A stretch of 64,000 bases of DNA from Acetivibrio thermocellus ATCC 27405 (GCF_000015865.1 NC_009012.1:124001-188000); one strand, 5' to 3'; shown: positions 26,499 to 35,392, counted from the first letter of the stretch. Notes: generated by a model from the sequence alone, not told the origin. Numbers and translations: made by a program.

Positions 26499-26834
26499 TT
26501 GAATATAAAATTGACAAACAGGGGCAATACTTTGGTGGCGGTGCTAAATGGTGAACTGGACCACCATACCGCTGAATACATAAGACAAAAACTGGATGCT
26601 GAAATGATGAAATCCACAACCAAAAACATGGTTTTGGATTTTTCGAAAGTTACTTTTATGGATAGCTCGGGAATCGGAGTTATCATGGGAAGATATAAAA
26701 ATATACGGAAGCTGAACGGAAAAATGTCTTTAGCCGGTATTAATGACAAGATAAAACGCATTTTTGAAATGTCGGGACTCTTGAAATTGATGCCGGCTTA
26801 TGACAGCATAGATGAAGCTATTAATAAAATGTAA
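26499..26834 (+). CDS. spoIIAA: Anti-sigma-F factor antagonist SpoIIAA
   Basis: SpoIIAA is a STAS-domain protein that frees sigma-F from SpoIIAB in the forespore. It is controlled by phosphorylation, the site being Ser57 in MDSSGIGV. The 111-residue length is typical. The start is TTG 26499, eleven bases after GGAGGAGG. The upstream spacer has a weak sigma-H-like pairing (AGG followed by GAAGAAT), which I do not consider proven. It is the first gene of spoIIAA-spoIIAB-sigF, with 13 bases to spoIIAB. Confidence 0.95.
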   Translation: MNIKLTNRGNTLVAVLNGELDHHTAEYIRQKLDAEMMKSTTKNMVLDFSKVTFMDSSGIGVIMGRYKNIRKLNGKMSLAGINDKIKRIFEMSGLLKLMPAYDSIDEAINKM

Positions 26835-26847
26835 AGGGGTATAAAGA

Positions 26848-27297
26848 ATGAATCCAATAAATGAGGTTAGACTGGAGTTTGTCAGCAAATCAAGTAATGA
26901 ATCATTTGCCAGAGTTGTGGCGGCGGCTTTTGTATCTCAAATAGATCCGAATTTGGAGGAACTTGCGGATGTGAAAACGGCGGTTTCCGAAGCCGTGACA
27001 AATGCAATAATTCATGGATACGAAAACGAGCCTGGTTTTGTAAAAATGACTTTAAAGCTCTATGAAGATGCCGTGGAGATAAGCGTAACCGACGAGGGCA
27101 AGGGCATAGAAGATATAGAAAAGGCCCGGCAGCCTATGTATACTTCCAGGCCTGACATGGAAAGGTCAGGGATGGGATTTACAGTCATGGAGAGTTTCAT
27201 GGACAGGGTTGACGTTGTGTCCGAGGTGGGCAAAGGCACAACCGTAACAATGTTCAAAACTTTTAATTCTGTGAGGGGTAGAAAAAATACCCCGTAA
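26848..27297 (+). CDS. spoIIAB: Anti-sigma-F factor / serine kinase SpoIIAB
   Basis: SpoIIAB binds and inhibits sigma-F and phosphorylates SpoIIAA. The 149-residue protein is a GHKL ATPase with the N-box TAVSEAVTNAIIHGY (about 47-61), the G1 box SVTDEGKGI (about 78-86) and the G2 region RSGMGFTVM (about 108-116). It is the normal length for the family, and the ATG is preceded by AAAGGGG. It is followed after 30 bases by sigF. Confidence 0.95.
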   Translation: MNPINEVRLEFVSKSSNESFARVVAAAFVSQIDPNLEELADVKTAVSEAVTNAIIHGYENEPGFVKMTLKLYEDAVEISVTDEGKGIEDIEKARQPMYTSRPDMERSGMGFTVMESFMDRVDVVSEVGKGTTVTMFKTFNSVRGRKNTP

Positions 27298-27327
27298 CAT
27301 AGAACAAATACCTGAGAGGATATGGGG

Positions 27328-28074
27328 ATGAATATGGACGAATTGCATGAAAAGGAAACTCTGGAATTAATAGCAGCTGCCAAGGCAGGAGACAAAGATG
27401 CCCAATCCCTGTTGGTGGAAAAAAATGTTGGTCTTGTATGGAGTATCGTGCGAAGATTTCAAAACAGAGGATATGAAGCTGAAGATATTTTCCAAATCGG
27501 ATGCATAGGACTTATTAAAGCCATAAACAAGTTTGACTGCTCATACGATGTCAAATTTTCCACCTATGCGGTTCCGATGATAATTGGAGAAATAAAACGC
27601 TTTATTCGCGATGACGGAATGATAAAAGTAAGCCGTTCTCTTAAGGAGCTGGCAAATAAAGCCAGGATCACCAAGGAAATTATGTCAAAGGAATTGGGGC
27701 GGGAGCCGACTGTCGGTGAAATTTCGGAGCAGCTCGGCATTCCCGTTGAAGAAGTGGTTATGGCAATGGAGGCAAGTTGTACTCCTGAATCCTTATACAG
27801 TACACTGGGAGAGGGAGACAATTCCTCCACCCTTCTTATTGATAAAATTGCAAATGAAAGCGAAAACCAGGAAGTGGACATTGTAGACAGAATCGACTTA
27901 AGAAAGGTATTGGATACTTTAAAGCCACGGGAAAAGCAGATTATTGTTTTGAGGTATTTTAAAGAAAAAACCCAGGTTCAAATTGCGAAAATGCTGGGGA
28001 TATCCCAGGTACAGGTGTCAAGGATTGAAAAGAAGATATTGGAAGAGATCCGAAAAAAAATAAAATACAATTAA
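27328..28074 (+). CDS. sigF: Sporulation sigma factor SigF
   Basis: Sigma-F directs early forespore transcription. The 248-residue protein has region 2 (YEAEDIFQIGCIGLIKAINKF, from about residue 48, and FSTYAVPMIIGEIKRF). Region 3 includes GREPTVGEISEQL, and region 4 has LKPREKQIIVLRYFKEKTQ with the HTH AKMLGISQVQVSRIEKK. ATG 27328 is preferred over ATG 27322, which abuts GAGAGGA. It is the last gene of the spoIIA operon and is followed by a terminator and then the spoVA genes, the same neighbourhood as in Bacillus. Confidence 0.96.
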   Translation: MNMDELHEKETLELIAAAKAGDKDAQSLLVEKNVGLVWSIVRRFQNRGYEAEDIFQIGCIGLIKAINKFDCSYDVKFSTYAVPMIIGEIKRFIRDDGMIKVSRSLKELANKARITKEIMSKELGREPTVGEISEQLGIPVEEVVMAMEASCTPESLYSTLGEGDNSSTLLIDKIANESENQEVDIVDRIDLRKVLDTLKPREKQIIVLRYFKEKTQVQIAKMLGISQVQVSRIEKKILEEIRKKIKYN

Positions 28075-28130
28075 ACTTGATTAACTGATAAAACATATTT
28101 TTAAACGTATATTTTTGATGATGCTATATA

Positions 28131-28160
28131 AAGCAATATGTTCCTGCATATTGTTTTTTT
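28131..28160 (+). terminator. Terminator of the spoIIA operon
   Basis: CAATATG pairs with CATATTG around a 6-base loop, followed by eight T residues. Confidence 0.85.
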
Positions 28161-28251
28161 TATTTCCTAATAATAAATAAAAATACTTTTGTATGATAAA
28201 GTTTCAGAAAAGGTTCCAACGTACAAAATTTATAGTATAAGGGGACTGGTT

Positions 28252-28446
28252 TTGAATATGACTGAAGTGCTGAGAAGGTACAAAATGATTTTAATAATTT
28301 TAGGCCTTTCTTTGGTGATTGCATTTTTGACTTTTGCTATTTTTGTGCAAAAACCTGAGAAAGTTCCTTCAAGAGGAATTTTCGTTTTTGAGAATACTAC
28401 TGATGAAAAAAGCTTTATAAAGGTATTGACAGAAAAAACACTTTAA
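28252..28446 (+). CDS. Small single-pass membrane protein at the head of the spoVA genes
   Basis: This 64-residue product has one hydrophobic segment (about 13-32) between a basic N-terminus and a polar tail (KPEKVPSRGIFVFENTTD). I do not recognise the family. TTG 28252 follows AGGGG with good spacing. ATG 28258 and a longer reading from ATG 28189 are alternatives; the latter has no ribosome site. It lies 19 bases before spoVAC and so is probably in the same forespore operon, in the position held by spoVAA/spoVAB in Bacillus, although it resembles neither. Confidence 0.55.
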   Translation: MNMTEVLRRYKMILIILGLSLVIAFLTFAIFVQKPEKVPSRGIFVFENTTDEKSFIKVLTEKTL

Positions 28447-28465
28447 CAAAAGCTGGAGGTTTCGT

Positions 28466-28909
28466 ATGCAGAAAACAATGACCAACAAAGAGTACCAGGC
28501 GTATGTGGAAAAAAAGACTCCCAATTCAAAAACAGGGAGAAATGTACTTAGAGCTTTTTTGATCGGAGGCCTGATTTGTACAATCGGCCAGTTTATAACC
28601 AATGTTTTAAAAATGATGGGTTACGGACAGGAACAGGTTTCCTCGATAGTATCGCTCATAATGATTTTTATAGGAGCACTTTTAACCGGGCTTGATATTT
28701 ATGATGACATAGGAAGATATGCAGGCGCCGGTTCCATTGTGCCAATAACGGGCTTTGCAAATTCAATAGTCTCACCGGCAATTGAATTTAAAAGCGAAGG
28801 GTATGTTATGGGGGTGGGAGCAAGAATGTTTGTTGTTGCCGGTCCGGTATTGGTGTATGGGATTTCAACATCCATAGTTGCAGGAATTATTTACTTTCTT
28901 TTAAAATAG
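28466..28909 (+). CDS. spoVAC: Stage V sporulation protein AC
   Basis: SpoVAC is an inner-membrane component of the channel moving Ca-dipicolinate into the forespore and out at germination, and is mechanosensitive in Bacillus. The 147-residue protein has four hydrophobic segments and the family signature GAGSIVPITGFANSIVSPAIEFKSEG (from about residue 87). GGAGGT precedes ATG 28466. The same GAGAxxPxTGF element recurs in SpoVAE downstream, reflecting their common ancestry. Confidence 0.95.
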   Translation: MQKTMTNKEYQAYVEKKTPNSKTGRNVLRAFLIGGLICTIGQFITNVLKMMGYGQEQVSSIVSLIMIFIGALLTGLDIYDDIGRYAGAGSIVPITGFANSIVSPAIEFKSEGYVMGVGARMFVVAGPVLVYGISTSIVAGIIYFLLK

Positions 28910-28967
28910 CAAAACTACTGTTTAATTAAATTTACTATTAATTGTTAATAATGGAGAGGAGTGAATT

Positions 28968-29990
28968 ATGGCATCAAAAAGATTGGGAAAACAAACAGTA
29001 ATGCTTCAAAATCCGCCAAGAATTACTTCAACGGCTTCAATAGTGGGTCCAAAAGAGGGAAAGGGACCGTTGAGGCTCTTTTTTGACAATATAATTGAAG
29101 ACGAAATGTGGGGAGAAAAAAGTTGGGAAAAGGCTGAAAGCAAACTGATTAGAGAGACTTTTTCCAAGGTTTTGCAAAAAGGAAACAAGACAAGCCAGGA
29201 AATAGATTATGTAATTTCAGGAGATTTGCTTAATCAATGTATTGCCGCCAACTTCGGACTCAGGGAATCGGATGTTCCGTTTTTTGGAGTGTATGGTGCC
29301 TGTTCCACTATTGCGGAATCAATGAGTATCGGAGCAATGCTGGTTGACGGAGGGTTTGCCGATAACGTTGTATGTATAACGTCAAGTCATTTTTGCTCTG
29401 CGGAAAAACAGTTCCGTTTTCCTTTGGAGTTGGGAACGCAAAGGCCTCCTTCAGCCCAATGGACGGTAACCGGCTCCGGAGGAGTGTTGATTTCAAACGA
29501 TGGTTCAGGCCCGTATATTACACATATTACCACCGGCAAAATTGTTGACATGGGAATCAAAGATGCAAACAATATGGGAGCCGCCATGGCACCTGCGGCT
29601 GTTGATACAATAGTTACCCATTTTAAAGATACGGGATTTACTCCTGAAAGCTATGACCTTATATTGACAGGGGACCTTGGTGCCATAGGAAGGGAAATAT
29701 GTGTTGAACTTACAAGAGAACAGGGCTTCAATATTGAAAATATATACAATGACTGCGGTCTTATGATATACGACCGTGAAAAACAGGACACACATGCCGG
29801 AGGAAGTGGATGCGGCTGTGCGGCAACTGTGTTTGCGGGTTTTGTTTATAAAAAGCTTATGGACGGAACTTTGAAAAATGTTTTATTCGTTGCCACAGGA
29901 GCTTTGTTAAGCCCTGTAAGTACCCAGCAGGGAGAATCGATACCTTCCATAGCTCATGCAATCAGCATTACAACGTCACCTGAACGATAG
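28968..29990 (+). CDS. spoVAD: Stage V sporulation protein AD
   Basis: SpoVAD is a soluble, thiolase-fold protein that binds dipicolinic acid and recruits it to the SpoVA channel. The 340-residue protein has the family pattern GVYGACSTIAESMSIG (about 106-121), where the thiolase-like Cys position is retained, and the C-terminal GGSGCGCAATVFAGF. Full length. GGAGAGGAG precedes ATG 28968. It is part of the spoVAC-AD-AE operon. Confidence 0.95.
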   Translation: MASKRLGKQTVMLQNPPRITSTASIVGPKEGKGPLRLFFDNIIEDEMWGEKSWEKAESKLIRETFSKVLQKGNKTSQEIDYVISGDLLNQCIAANFGLRESDVPFFGVYGACSTIAESMSIGAMLVDGGFADNVVCITSSHFCSAEKQFRFPLELGTQRPPSAQWTVTGSGGVLISNDGSGPYITHITTGKIVDMGIKDANNMGAAMAPAAVDTIVTHFKDTGFTPESYDLILTGDLGAIGREICVELTREQGFNIENIYNDCGLMIYDREKQDTHAGGSGCGCAATVFAGFVYKKLMDGTLKNVLFVATGALLSPVSTQQGESIPSIAHAISITTSPER

Positions 29991-30033
29991 GTACGGTATA
30001 AAAAGTGCTATTACTTATTTTGAGGTGGTTGAC

Positions 30034-30405
30034 ATGGATAATACTATAATGACATATATAAGTGCGTTTATTGTCGGTGGAGTAATTTGTGCCGTGGGGC
30101 AAATACTGATTGACAAAACGAAACTTACCTCGGCCAGAATCCTTGTGCTGTTTGTATCTGCAGGTGCGGTGCTTACGGCGCTGGGAGTTTACCAGAAACT
30201 GGTTGACATCGGGGGCGCAGGAGCCACCATACCGCTTACAGGATTTGGTTACAATCTTGTAACCGGGACATTCAAGGAAGTTGACAAACTGGGGATTCTT
30301 GGCGCGTTTACAGGCGGAGTAAGAGCCGCGGCAGCCGGAATTGCGGCAGCGATATTTTTTGGCTATCTTATGTCTGTTGCGTTTACACCTAAAGCGAAAA
30401 GATAG
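30034..30405 (+). CDS. spoVAE: Stage V sporulation protein AE (SpoVAEb)
   Basis: SpoVAE (the AEb subunit) is the second membrane component of the dipicolinate channel. The 123-residue protein has four hydrophobic segments and the GGAGATIPLTGFGYNLV signature shared with SpoVAC. A longer reading from 29956 would overlap the end of spoVAD. ATG 30034 has GAGGTGG seven bases upstream and matches family length, so it is used here. Confidence 0.93.
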   Translation: MDNTIMTYISAFIVGGVICAVGQILIDKTKLTSARILVLFVSAGAVLTALGVYQKLVDIGGAGATIPLTGFGYNLVTGTFKEVDKLGILGAFTGGVRAAAAGIAAAIFFGYLMSVAFTPKAKR

Positions 30406-30481
30406 CTGTAATAATGAAACAGGACAGTTGAATATATTCTTGAAATTTTAGTCAGACTTGTTTGAAATGTGGGTATGGATA

Positions 30482-31045
30482 ATGAATAAAAGAAAAGTTA
30501 TTATTGTTACCGATGGTGATATAGCAGCAAAAGCAGCCGTGGAAATTGCCGCTTTAAATATCGGAGGGGAATGTATTTCCTATTCTGCCGGGAATCCGAC
30601 TGTTTTGACCGGGCAACAAATTGTTGAACTTGTAAAGGCGGCTGAAAAAGATCCTGTGGTGGTAATGGTTGATGACAAGGGGTATAAAGGCAAAGGCGCC
30701 GGAGAAGCTGCTATGGAAGTGCTTTTGAACAATGATGATATTGAAGTGCTTGGTGTTGTTGCAGTATCTTCCGACGGTAAAGACTGCAACGGGATAAAGC
30801 TCACTTGCTCTGTTACAAGGGAAGGAAAAGTGATTGAAGGCTCAGTAAACAAAAAAGGAATTGCCACTCGAAACGGCAAAATCTGCGGAGATACCTTAAG
30901 TATTTTGAGAGGGCGCAAAGACTTGGTCATTGTCGGAATAGGAGACCCGGGAAAAATGGATTTTTATGATTCTATTGAAAAAGGTGCTCCTATAACCACA
31001 AAAGCATTGCAGGAGGTACTAAAAAGAAGTGCTGCAAGGCACTAG
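30482..31045 (+). CDS. spoVAEA: SpoVAEa-like soluble sporulation protein
   Basis: This 187-residue hydrophilic protein resembles SpoVAEa, the soluble product encoded next to SpoVAEb in Bacillus. It opens with KVIIVTDGD and contains MVDDKGYKGKGAGEAAMEVL and a C-terminal IVGIGDPGKMD segment. Its biochemical role is not established. ATG 30482 is preferred over TTG 30458, although neither has a strong ribosome site. The spoVAA, spoVAB and spoVAF genes of Bacillus are absent here, which is usual for clostridia. Confidence 0.82.
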   Translation: MNKRKVIIVTDGDIAAKAAVEIAALNIGGECISYSAGNPTVLTGQQIVELVKAAEKDPVVVMVDDKGYKGKGAGEAAMEVLLNNDDIEVLGVVAVSSDGKDCNGIKLTCSVTREGKVIEGSVNKKGIATRNGKICGDTLSILRGRKDLVIVGIGDPGKMDFYDSIEKGAPITTKALQEVLKRSAARH

Positions 31046-31119
31046 TGTTTTGCCGTACGGCTTTGTGCCTGTTGCATCTGCCTGTTCCATCCGGAGAAAG
31101 TGAAAGGTGGTATTTTCTT

Positions 31120-31584
31120 ATGAATGTTGAATACATTAATCCCTTTATAGAAGCAAGTCGGGCTGTATTAAAGCAAATCGCGGGAATAGATGTGAAATTG
31201 GGCAGTATTTCTTTAAAAAATTCTCCTTATGCCAGTGATAATATAGTAATTTTAGTAGGTCTTACAGGAAAAATCAGAGGACAGGCAATTTTCTCCATGA
31301 ATAAAAACGTTGCTTTAACCGCTGCTTCCGGTATGATGGGAGGCCTTAATCTGACGGAATTGGACGAAATGTCAAAAAGCGCTTTGTCAGAACTTACGAA
31401 CATGATTTTGGGCAATACCGCCACACTTCTTTATAACAGAGGGGTTGGCGTTGAAATAACTCCACCGTCTTTTCTGATGGGGGAGAACATGCAGATTTCA
31501 CCTTCAAAAATGAAGACAATATGTATTCCGCTTCTTTTGGGAGAAGATAAAAAGATTGAGTTGGATATTTCAGTGGTTGATTAA
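31120..31584 (+). CDS. CheX-like CheY-P phosphatase family protein
   Basis: This 154-residue protein has the CheC/CheX/FliY fold pattern: an N-terminal helix (NPFIEASRAVLKQIAG), paired beta strands and the active-site helix SELTNMILGNTATLL. In that helix the Glu and Asn of E-x-x-N are in the positions used to dephosphorylate CheY-P. A second ENMQIS segment follows. ATG 31120 has GGTGG upstream; the frame extends 25 codons further without support. It follows the spoVA genes and is not next to other chemotaxis genes, so its response-regulator partner is unknown. Confidence 0.83.
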   Translation: MNVEYINPFIEASRAVLKQIAGIDVKLGSISLKNSPYASDNIVILVGLTGKIRGQAIFSMNKNVALTAASGMMGGLNLTELDEMSKSALSELTNMILGNTATLLYNRGVGVEITPPSFLMGENMQISPSKMKTICIPLLLGEDKKIELDISVVD

Positions 31585-31605
31585 CCTTTTTGCATAATTT
31601 AAAAT

Positions 31606-31655
31606 AGAGCATAGCAGAGTTTGCTGAAAACAAGTTCTGCCGTGCTCTGTTTTAT
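31606..31655 (+). terminator. Terminator after the CheX-like gene
   Basis: AGAGCA-GCAGA pairs with TCTGC-TGCTCT with a 2-base internal bulge, followed by GTTTTATG. Confidence 0.7.
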
Positions 31656-31713
31656 GTTTGGAGCAAAAGTTTGCCGAAAGAAATAACAGATAAATTGGAA
31701 AGGGAGAAAAACA

Positions 31714-32208
31714 ATGGCAATCAATGTTGTACTGGTGGAGCCTGAGATACCCCAAAACACAGGAAATATTGCAAGAACCTGTGCGGCGGTGGGGGCTAAT
31801 CTTCATTTGGTCAAGCCTTTGGGGTTTTCAGTTGAGGACAGATACTTAAAGCGTGCAGGTCTGGATTATTGGGATAAAGTAAATATAAAGTATTATGACA
31901 GTTTTAGTGAACTTAGGGATAAATATAAGGAGCACATTTTTTATTATTCAACCACAAAAGCACAAAAGTTATACACCGATGTAAAATATCCTGATGATTG
32001 TTTTATTGTTTTTGGCAAAGAAACGGCGGGTTTGCCGGAAGAACTGCTTGTGGAAAACAAGGAATGGTGCATCAGGATTCCGATGAGAGATGATATCCGC
32101 TCTTTAAATCTTTCAAACTCTGTTGCCATAATTGTATATGAAGCATTACGACAGAACAATTTTGCCGGACTTGTGCCTTATGGAAAACTGACTAAATATA
32201 CATGGTAA
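31714..32208 (+). CDS. trmL: tRNA (cytidine/uridine(34)-2'-O)-methyltransferase TrmL
   Basis: TrmL is a SPOUT methyltransferase that modifies the wobble base of leucine tRNAs. The 164-residue protein starts with the family sequence VVLVEPEIPQNTGNIARTC. It has FGKETAGLPEE (about 89-99) and the C-terminal knot IPMRDDIRSLNLSNSVAI (about 113-130), which binds SAM. GGGAG precedes the ATG. The following 186-base spacer before the IS has a TATAAT-like box near 32233 but no gene. Confidence 0.94.
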   Translation: MAINVVLVEPEIPQNTGNIARTCAAVGANLHLVKPLGFSVEDRYLKRAGLDYWDKVNIKYYDSFSELRDKYKEHIFYYSTTKAQKLYTDVKYPDDCFIVFGKETAGLPEELLVENKEWCIRIPMRDDIRSLNLSNSVAIIVYEALRQNNFAGLVPYGKLTKYTW

Positions 32209-32394
32209 TTCGAACACTTGATTATATGATATAATGGTAAAATTATAAATAAAGAAGTATGTTATCGAAACGCTCTTGGCTGTTCTCCTGTTACCGGACC
32301 ATTTTCTGTAATATAATTAAAATAGTATTGATTTTGGGGTTATGTAGTTATTAAGATATACAGGAAAATATTTAATTTGAATGTTTTTTCTTTA

Positions 32395-32409
32395 ATGGTT
32401 TCTTTTATT
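32395..32409 (+). repeat. Target-site duplication, left flank of IS copy 1
   Basis: ATGGTTTCTTTTATT (15 bp) abuts the left end of the element and is repeated exactly at 33633-33647 after the right end. Confidence 0.85.
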
Positions 32410-33632
32410 GGGAAGTTGTAAAATAAAATGCCGTAATATATAGAAAACTCATGGTAATCCATTGTAAAATGTTTAATAACCAAAGAAAAACATTAGCAAA
32501 GGAGTACCATGAGTTATATATGAATAATAACACAGAAACAAGAAAAAACAAACACCTAAATGAAAGAGAAAGATACGCCATAGAGTTGTACCTAAAAGAA
32601 AAGTATACAGTAACGGAAATAGCAAAGAGGTTGGGCAGGCACAGAAGGACAATAGAAAGAGAAATAACCCGTGGGACAATATATTTACAAAATAGTGATT
32701 TAACATACAGAAAAGAGTATTGTGCAGATGTAGCCCAAAGGAGATATGTAGAGAACGGGAAGAATAAAGGTCCACGGTTAAAGATAGGAAATGACCATGA
32801 ATTAGTGAGGTATATAGAATCAAAGATAATAAATGAAAAATATTCTCCTGATGCTGTTATTGGACAAATAAAAGCAAAGGGACTGAAGTTTAAAACGAGT
32901 ATCTGCACGAAAACACTATATAACTACATTGATAGAGGGGATGTATTTTTAAGACTAACGAATAAATATTTGCCAGTGAAAAAGGATGGTAAAAAACGCA
33001 TATATCAAAGGGTAAAGAAGATAGCACTGAAAAATCTTAAGGGAAGCAGCATAGAGGAAAGGCCGAAAGAAGTTAACGATAGGAAGGAATATGGACACTG
33101 GGAGATGGACTGTGTAGTAGGCAGAAAAAATAGCGCAGCAGTATTACTGGTATTAAGTGAACGAAAGACAAGAGAAGAAATAATTCTTAAACTACCAGAC
33201 AAAACGCAGGAATCAGTAATCAAAGCAATAGATGAATTAGAAAGGAAGTATAGAAGGAAATTTAGGGAGAAGTTTAAAACGATAACAGTAGATAACGGGA
33301 CAGAGTTTTTGGACTATAGAGGGATAGAGAAATCAAAAACAGAGCCAGGCAAGGACAGGACGAAAGTGTATTATGCTCATCCTTATAGTTCTTGGGAAAG
33401 AGGAACGAACGAAAATATTAATAAACTGATAAGAAGATTTATACCAAAAGGAACAGATATATCAAAAGTAAGTAAAGCAAAAATAAAAAGTATAGAGAGA
33501 TGGATTAATGAATATCCAAGAAGAATGTTTGGTTATAGGTCAGCCATAGAAATGGCGGTATGATGTATAGAATTTATTCCAGTAAGCAATGGATTTACCA
33601 AATTTTGCACGGCATTTAATATTGCAATTTAT
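32410..33632 (+). mobile_element. IS30-family insertion sequence, copy 1
   Basis: A 1,223-bp element starts GGGAAGTTGTAAAATAAAAT and ends at GCAATTTAT. Its ends are imperfect inverted repeats of about 23 bp: left GAAGTTGTAAAATAAAATG plus CCGT, right complement TAAATTGCAATATTAAATG plus CCGT, with 5 mismatches. It has one transposase gene and is flanked by an exact 15-bp direct repeat. IS30 itself makes 2-3 bp duplications, but IS1630 of Mycoplasma, also IS30 family, is known for long ones. It appears identical to the element at 55051-56273 and lies between trmL and a GGDEF/HD-GYP gene. Confidence 0.93.
32520..33563 (+). CDS. IS30-family transposase, copy 1
   Basis: This 347-residue DDE transposase has an N-terminal IS30-type HTH (LNERERYAIELYLKEKYTVT, then IAKRLGRHRRTIEREI). 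Its integrase core includes HWEMDCVVG (Asp197), VDNGTEF (Asp258) and RGTNENINKLIRRF (Glu298). The frame is open to 32451, but the best ribosome site (AAAGGAG) serves an ATG at 32509 that encodes only MSYI before TGA. That stop overlaps ATG 32520, so the transposase may be translated by re-initiation. No frameshift or truncation is seen, so the copy looks functional. Confidence 0.9.
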   Translation: MNNNTETRKNKHLNERERYAIELYLKEKYTVTEIAKRLGRHRRTIEREITRGTIYLQNSDLTYRKEYCADVAQRRYVENGKNKGPRLKIGNDHELVRYIESKIINEKYSPDAVIGQIKAKGLKFKTSICTKTLYNYIDRGDVFLRLTNKYLPVKKDGKKRIYQRVKKIALKNLKGSSIEERPKEVNDRKEYGHWEMDCVVGRKNSAAVLLVLSERKTREEIILKLPDKTQESVIKAIDELERKYRRKFREKFKTITVDNGTEFLDYRGIEKSKTEPGKDRTKVYYAHPYSSWERGTNENINKLIRRFIPKGTDISKVSKAKIKSIERWINEYPRRMFGYRSAIEMAV

Positions 33633-33647
33633 ATGGTTTCTTTTATT
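33633..33647 (+). repeat. Target-site duplication, right flank of IS copy 1
   Basis: Exact second copy of the 15-bp sequence at 32395-32409, directly after the right IS end. Confidence 0.85.
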
Positions 33648-33781
33648 CGATGTTTGTGTGGAAATATTTCGAATACTGAAGTATAATATATAGATATAAT
33701 AATAGATATATAGAGATGATAATAGATATACAGTTATTATGTTGACATTTTAATGACAGTTTATTTAGGTGGTTGGATGTT

Positions 33782-35299
33782 ATGAACAAACATGTTTCAT
33801 TGCTCAGGAAAAGATATGTTGATTTGCGGGATACATATCTTGGCAGTGAGCTGAAAAAAGTTGAGTTGCTTTTTTATATTTCGGTTTCGATAGCATTGGG
33901 GCTTATACAATATAAGCTGCTAAATTATGAAAATACATACAACATTCGAGCTTATATCAGCCATATACAATCATGCATTGTGATTCTTATGGCCTTTCGA
34001 TTTGGCTATGTGGGACTGGCCACGGCAGTGGTATTGGTTTTGGCTGAAACAATATTCATAATTGAAGAATATTTGGTCAGTTTCGATAAATATCTTTTAC
34101 TTGGGCTTACGCTGAAATTCTTTACAATATTTGTAACCAGTTTTATTGCAGTACTTACCAACAGGCAGCAGATTCAGAAGAAAAGGCTTGAACGGATGGC
34201 AATTACGGATGAATTGACCGGGGCATACAATCAGAGATTTTTTCACATGGTGCTTGAAAGTGAGCTTGAGAAGGCAAAAAATAATAACGGTTCTGTGAGC
34301 CTTATAATGATTGACATAGATAACTTTAAAATGTACAACGATATTTACGGACGTGACTTTGGTGACAATATATTGAGGACAACTGCAACAATCCTTTCGG
34401 AAATTTTGGACGAAGGCAGCTATTTGTGCCGATACGGCGGAGATGAATTTGCTGTTATTACTACAAATACCCGGCTCGATAATTTAGAGGATATGGCAAA
34501 CAATCTTCGCCGGGAGTTTGAAAGACTTAAACAAAAATATTACAAACATAAATTATACGAAAAGGTAACACTGTCCATTGGTTTGTCGGAATACCCCAAC
34601 ATGTCGCGGGACAAAAATGAACTCATTTACCAGGCCGATACAGCCTTGTATCATGCAAAGAACCTGGGAAAAGACAAGGTACATCTCTATCAGGACGCGT
34701 TAATGCAAATACGCAAAAATATCAGTTCCGACCACCAGCAGCTTATAGGAATATTCAAGGGATTGTTGAGTACCATATCGGCAAAGGATAAATATACTCA
34801 TGGACATTGCGAGCGGGTGGCGGCTTATGCGGTGCTGATTGCGGAGGCAATGGGACTGAGTGCAAAAGAAATCAGCACAATTCAGTGTGCCGCTTTGTTG
34901 CATGACATTGGAAAGATAGAAATGCCCAGGCACATATTAAATAAAAAAGAAGAACTGACTGAAGAGGAAATAAAATATTTAAGACAGCACCCTATATATA
35001 GTGAAAACATACTTGAGCCTTTGGCGGACATGGACAAGCTTACCGATTATGTAAGGCACCATCATGAAAGATATGATGGCAAGGGTTATCCGGACGGCCT
35101 AAAAGGTAAGGAAATAAGCCTCGGTGCCAGAATATTGTGTGTTGCAGACTCTTTTGATGCCATGGTGTCCGACCGCCCGTACAGTAAAAGCATGTCAAAG
35201 GAAGATGCTTTTAAAGAACTTGAGAAAAATGCGGGAACCCAGTTTGATCCGGAAATTGTAGAGATTTTCATAAAAGCAATGAAATCGTATGCCGCATAA
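33782..35299 (+). CDS. GGDEF / HD-GYP membrane protein, copy A
   Basis: This 505-residue protein combines about five N-terminal membrane segments (about 20-130), a diguanylate cyclase domain and an HD-GYP phosphodiesterase domain. The cyclase active site is a canonical GGDEF (219-223), but the inhibitory RxxD site five residues upstream is absent (DEGS in its place). HD-GYP residues are intact: His374-Asp375 and GYP at 435-437. Both making and breaking c-di-GMP are therefore possible. ATG 33782 follows AGGTGG; TTG 33773 is too close to it. The IS copy ends 150 bases upstream, in the probable promoter region. Confidence 0.9.
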   Translation: MNKHVSLLRKRYVDLRDTYLGSELKKVELLFYISVSIALGLIQYKLLNYENTYNIRAYISHIQSCIVILMAFRFGYVGLATAVVLVLAETIFIIEEYLVSFDKYLLLGLTLKFFTIFVTSFIAVLTNRQQIQKKRLERMAITDELTGAYNQRFFHMVLESELEKAKNNNGSVSLIMIDIDNFKMYNDIYGRDFGDNILRTTATILSEILDEGSYLCRYGGDEFAVITTNTRLDNLEDMANNLRREFERLKQKYYKHKLYEKVTLSIGLSEYPNMSRDKNELIYQADTALYHAKNLGKDKVHLYQDALMQIRKNISSDHQQLIGIFKGLLSTISAKDKYTHGHCERVAAYAVLIAEAMGLSAKEISTIQCAALLHDIGKIEMPRHILNKKEELTEEEIKYLRQHPIYSENILEPLADMDKLTDYVRHHHERYDGKGYPDGLKGKEISLGARILCVADSFDAMVSDRPYSKSMSKEDAFKELEKNAGTQFDPEIVEIFIKAMKSYAA

Positions 35300-35392
35300 A
35301 TTAAGTAAACTGTGGCTGATATATGCCCCCTTGCCTAATTTGTCGTTTTCTGGTTTTTTACAGAGAAAACAAACAAAATATTGAAAAATATG

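Noticed and set aside
28140-28175. A sigma-G promoter for the spoVA genes (GCATA with AATAATA 18 bases later)
   Set aside because: It overlaps the sigF terminator stem and T run, and the -10 has a mismatch at the first C; too weak to claim.
33685-33732. Short AT repeats (ATAATAGATATA-like) as a CRISPR or operator array
   Set aside because: Only two to three imperfect units in very AT-rich DNA, without spacers or dyad symmetry.
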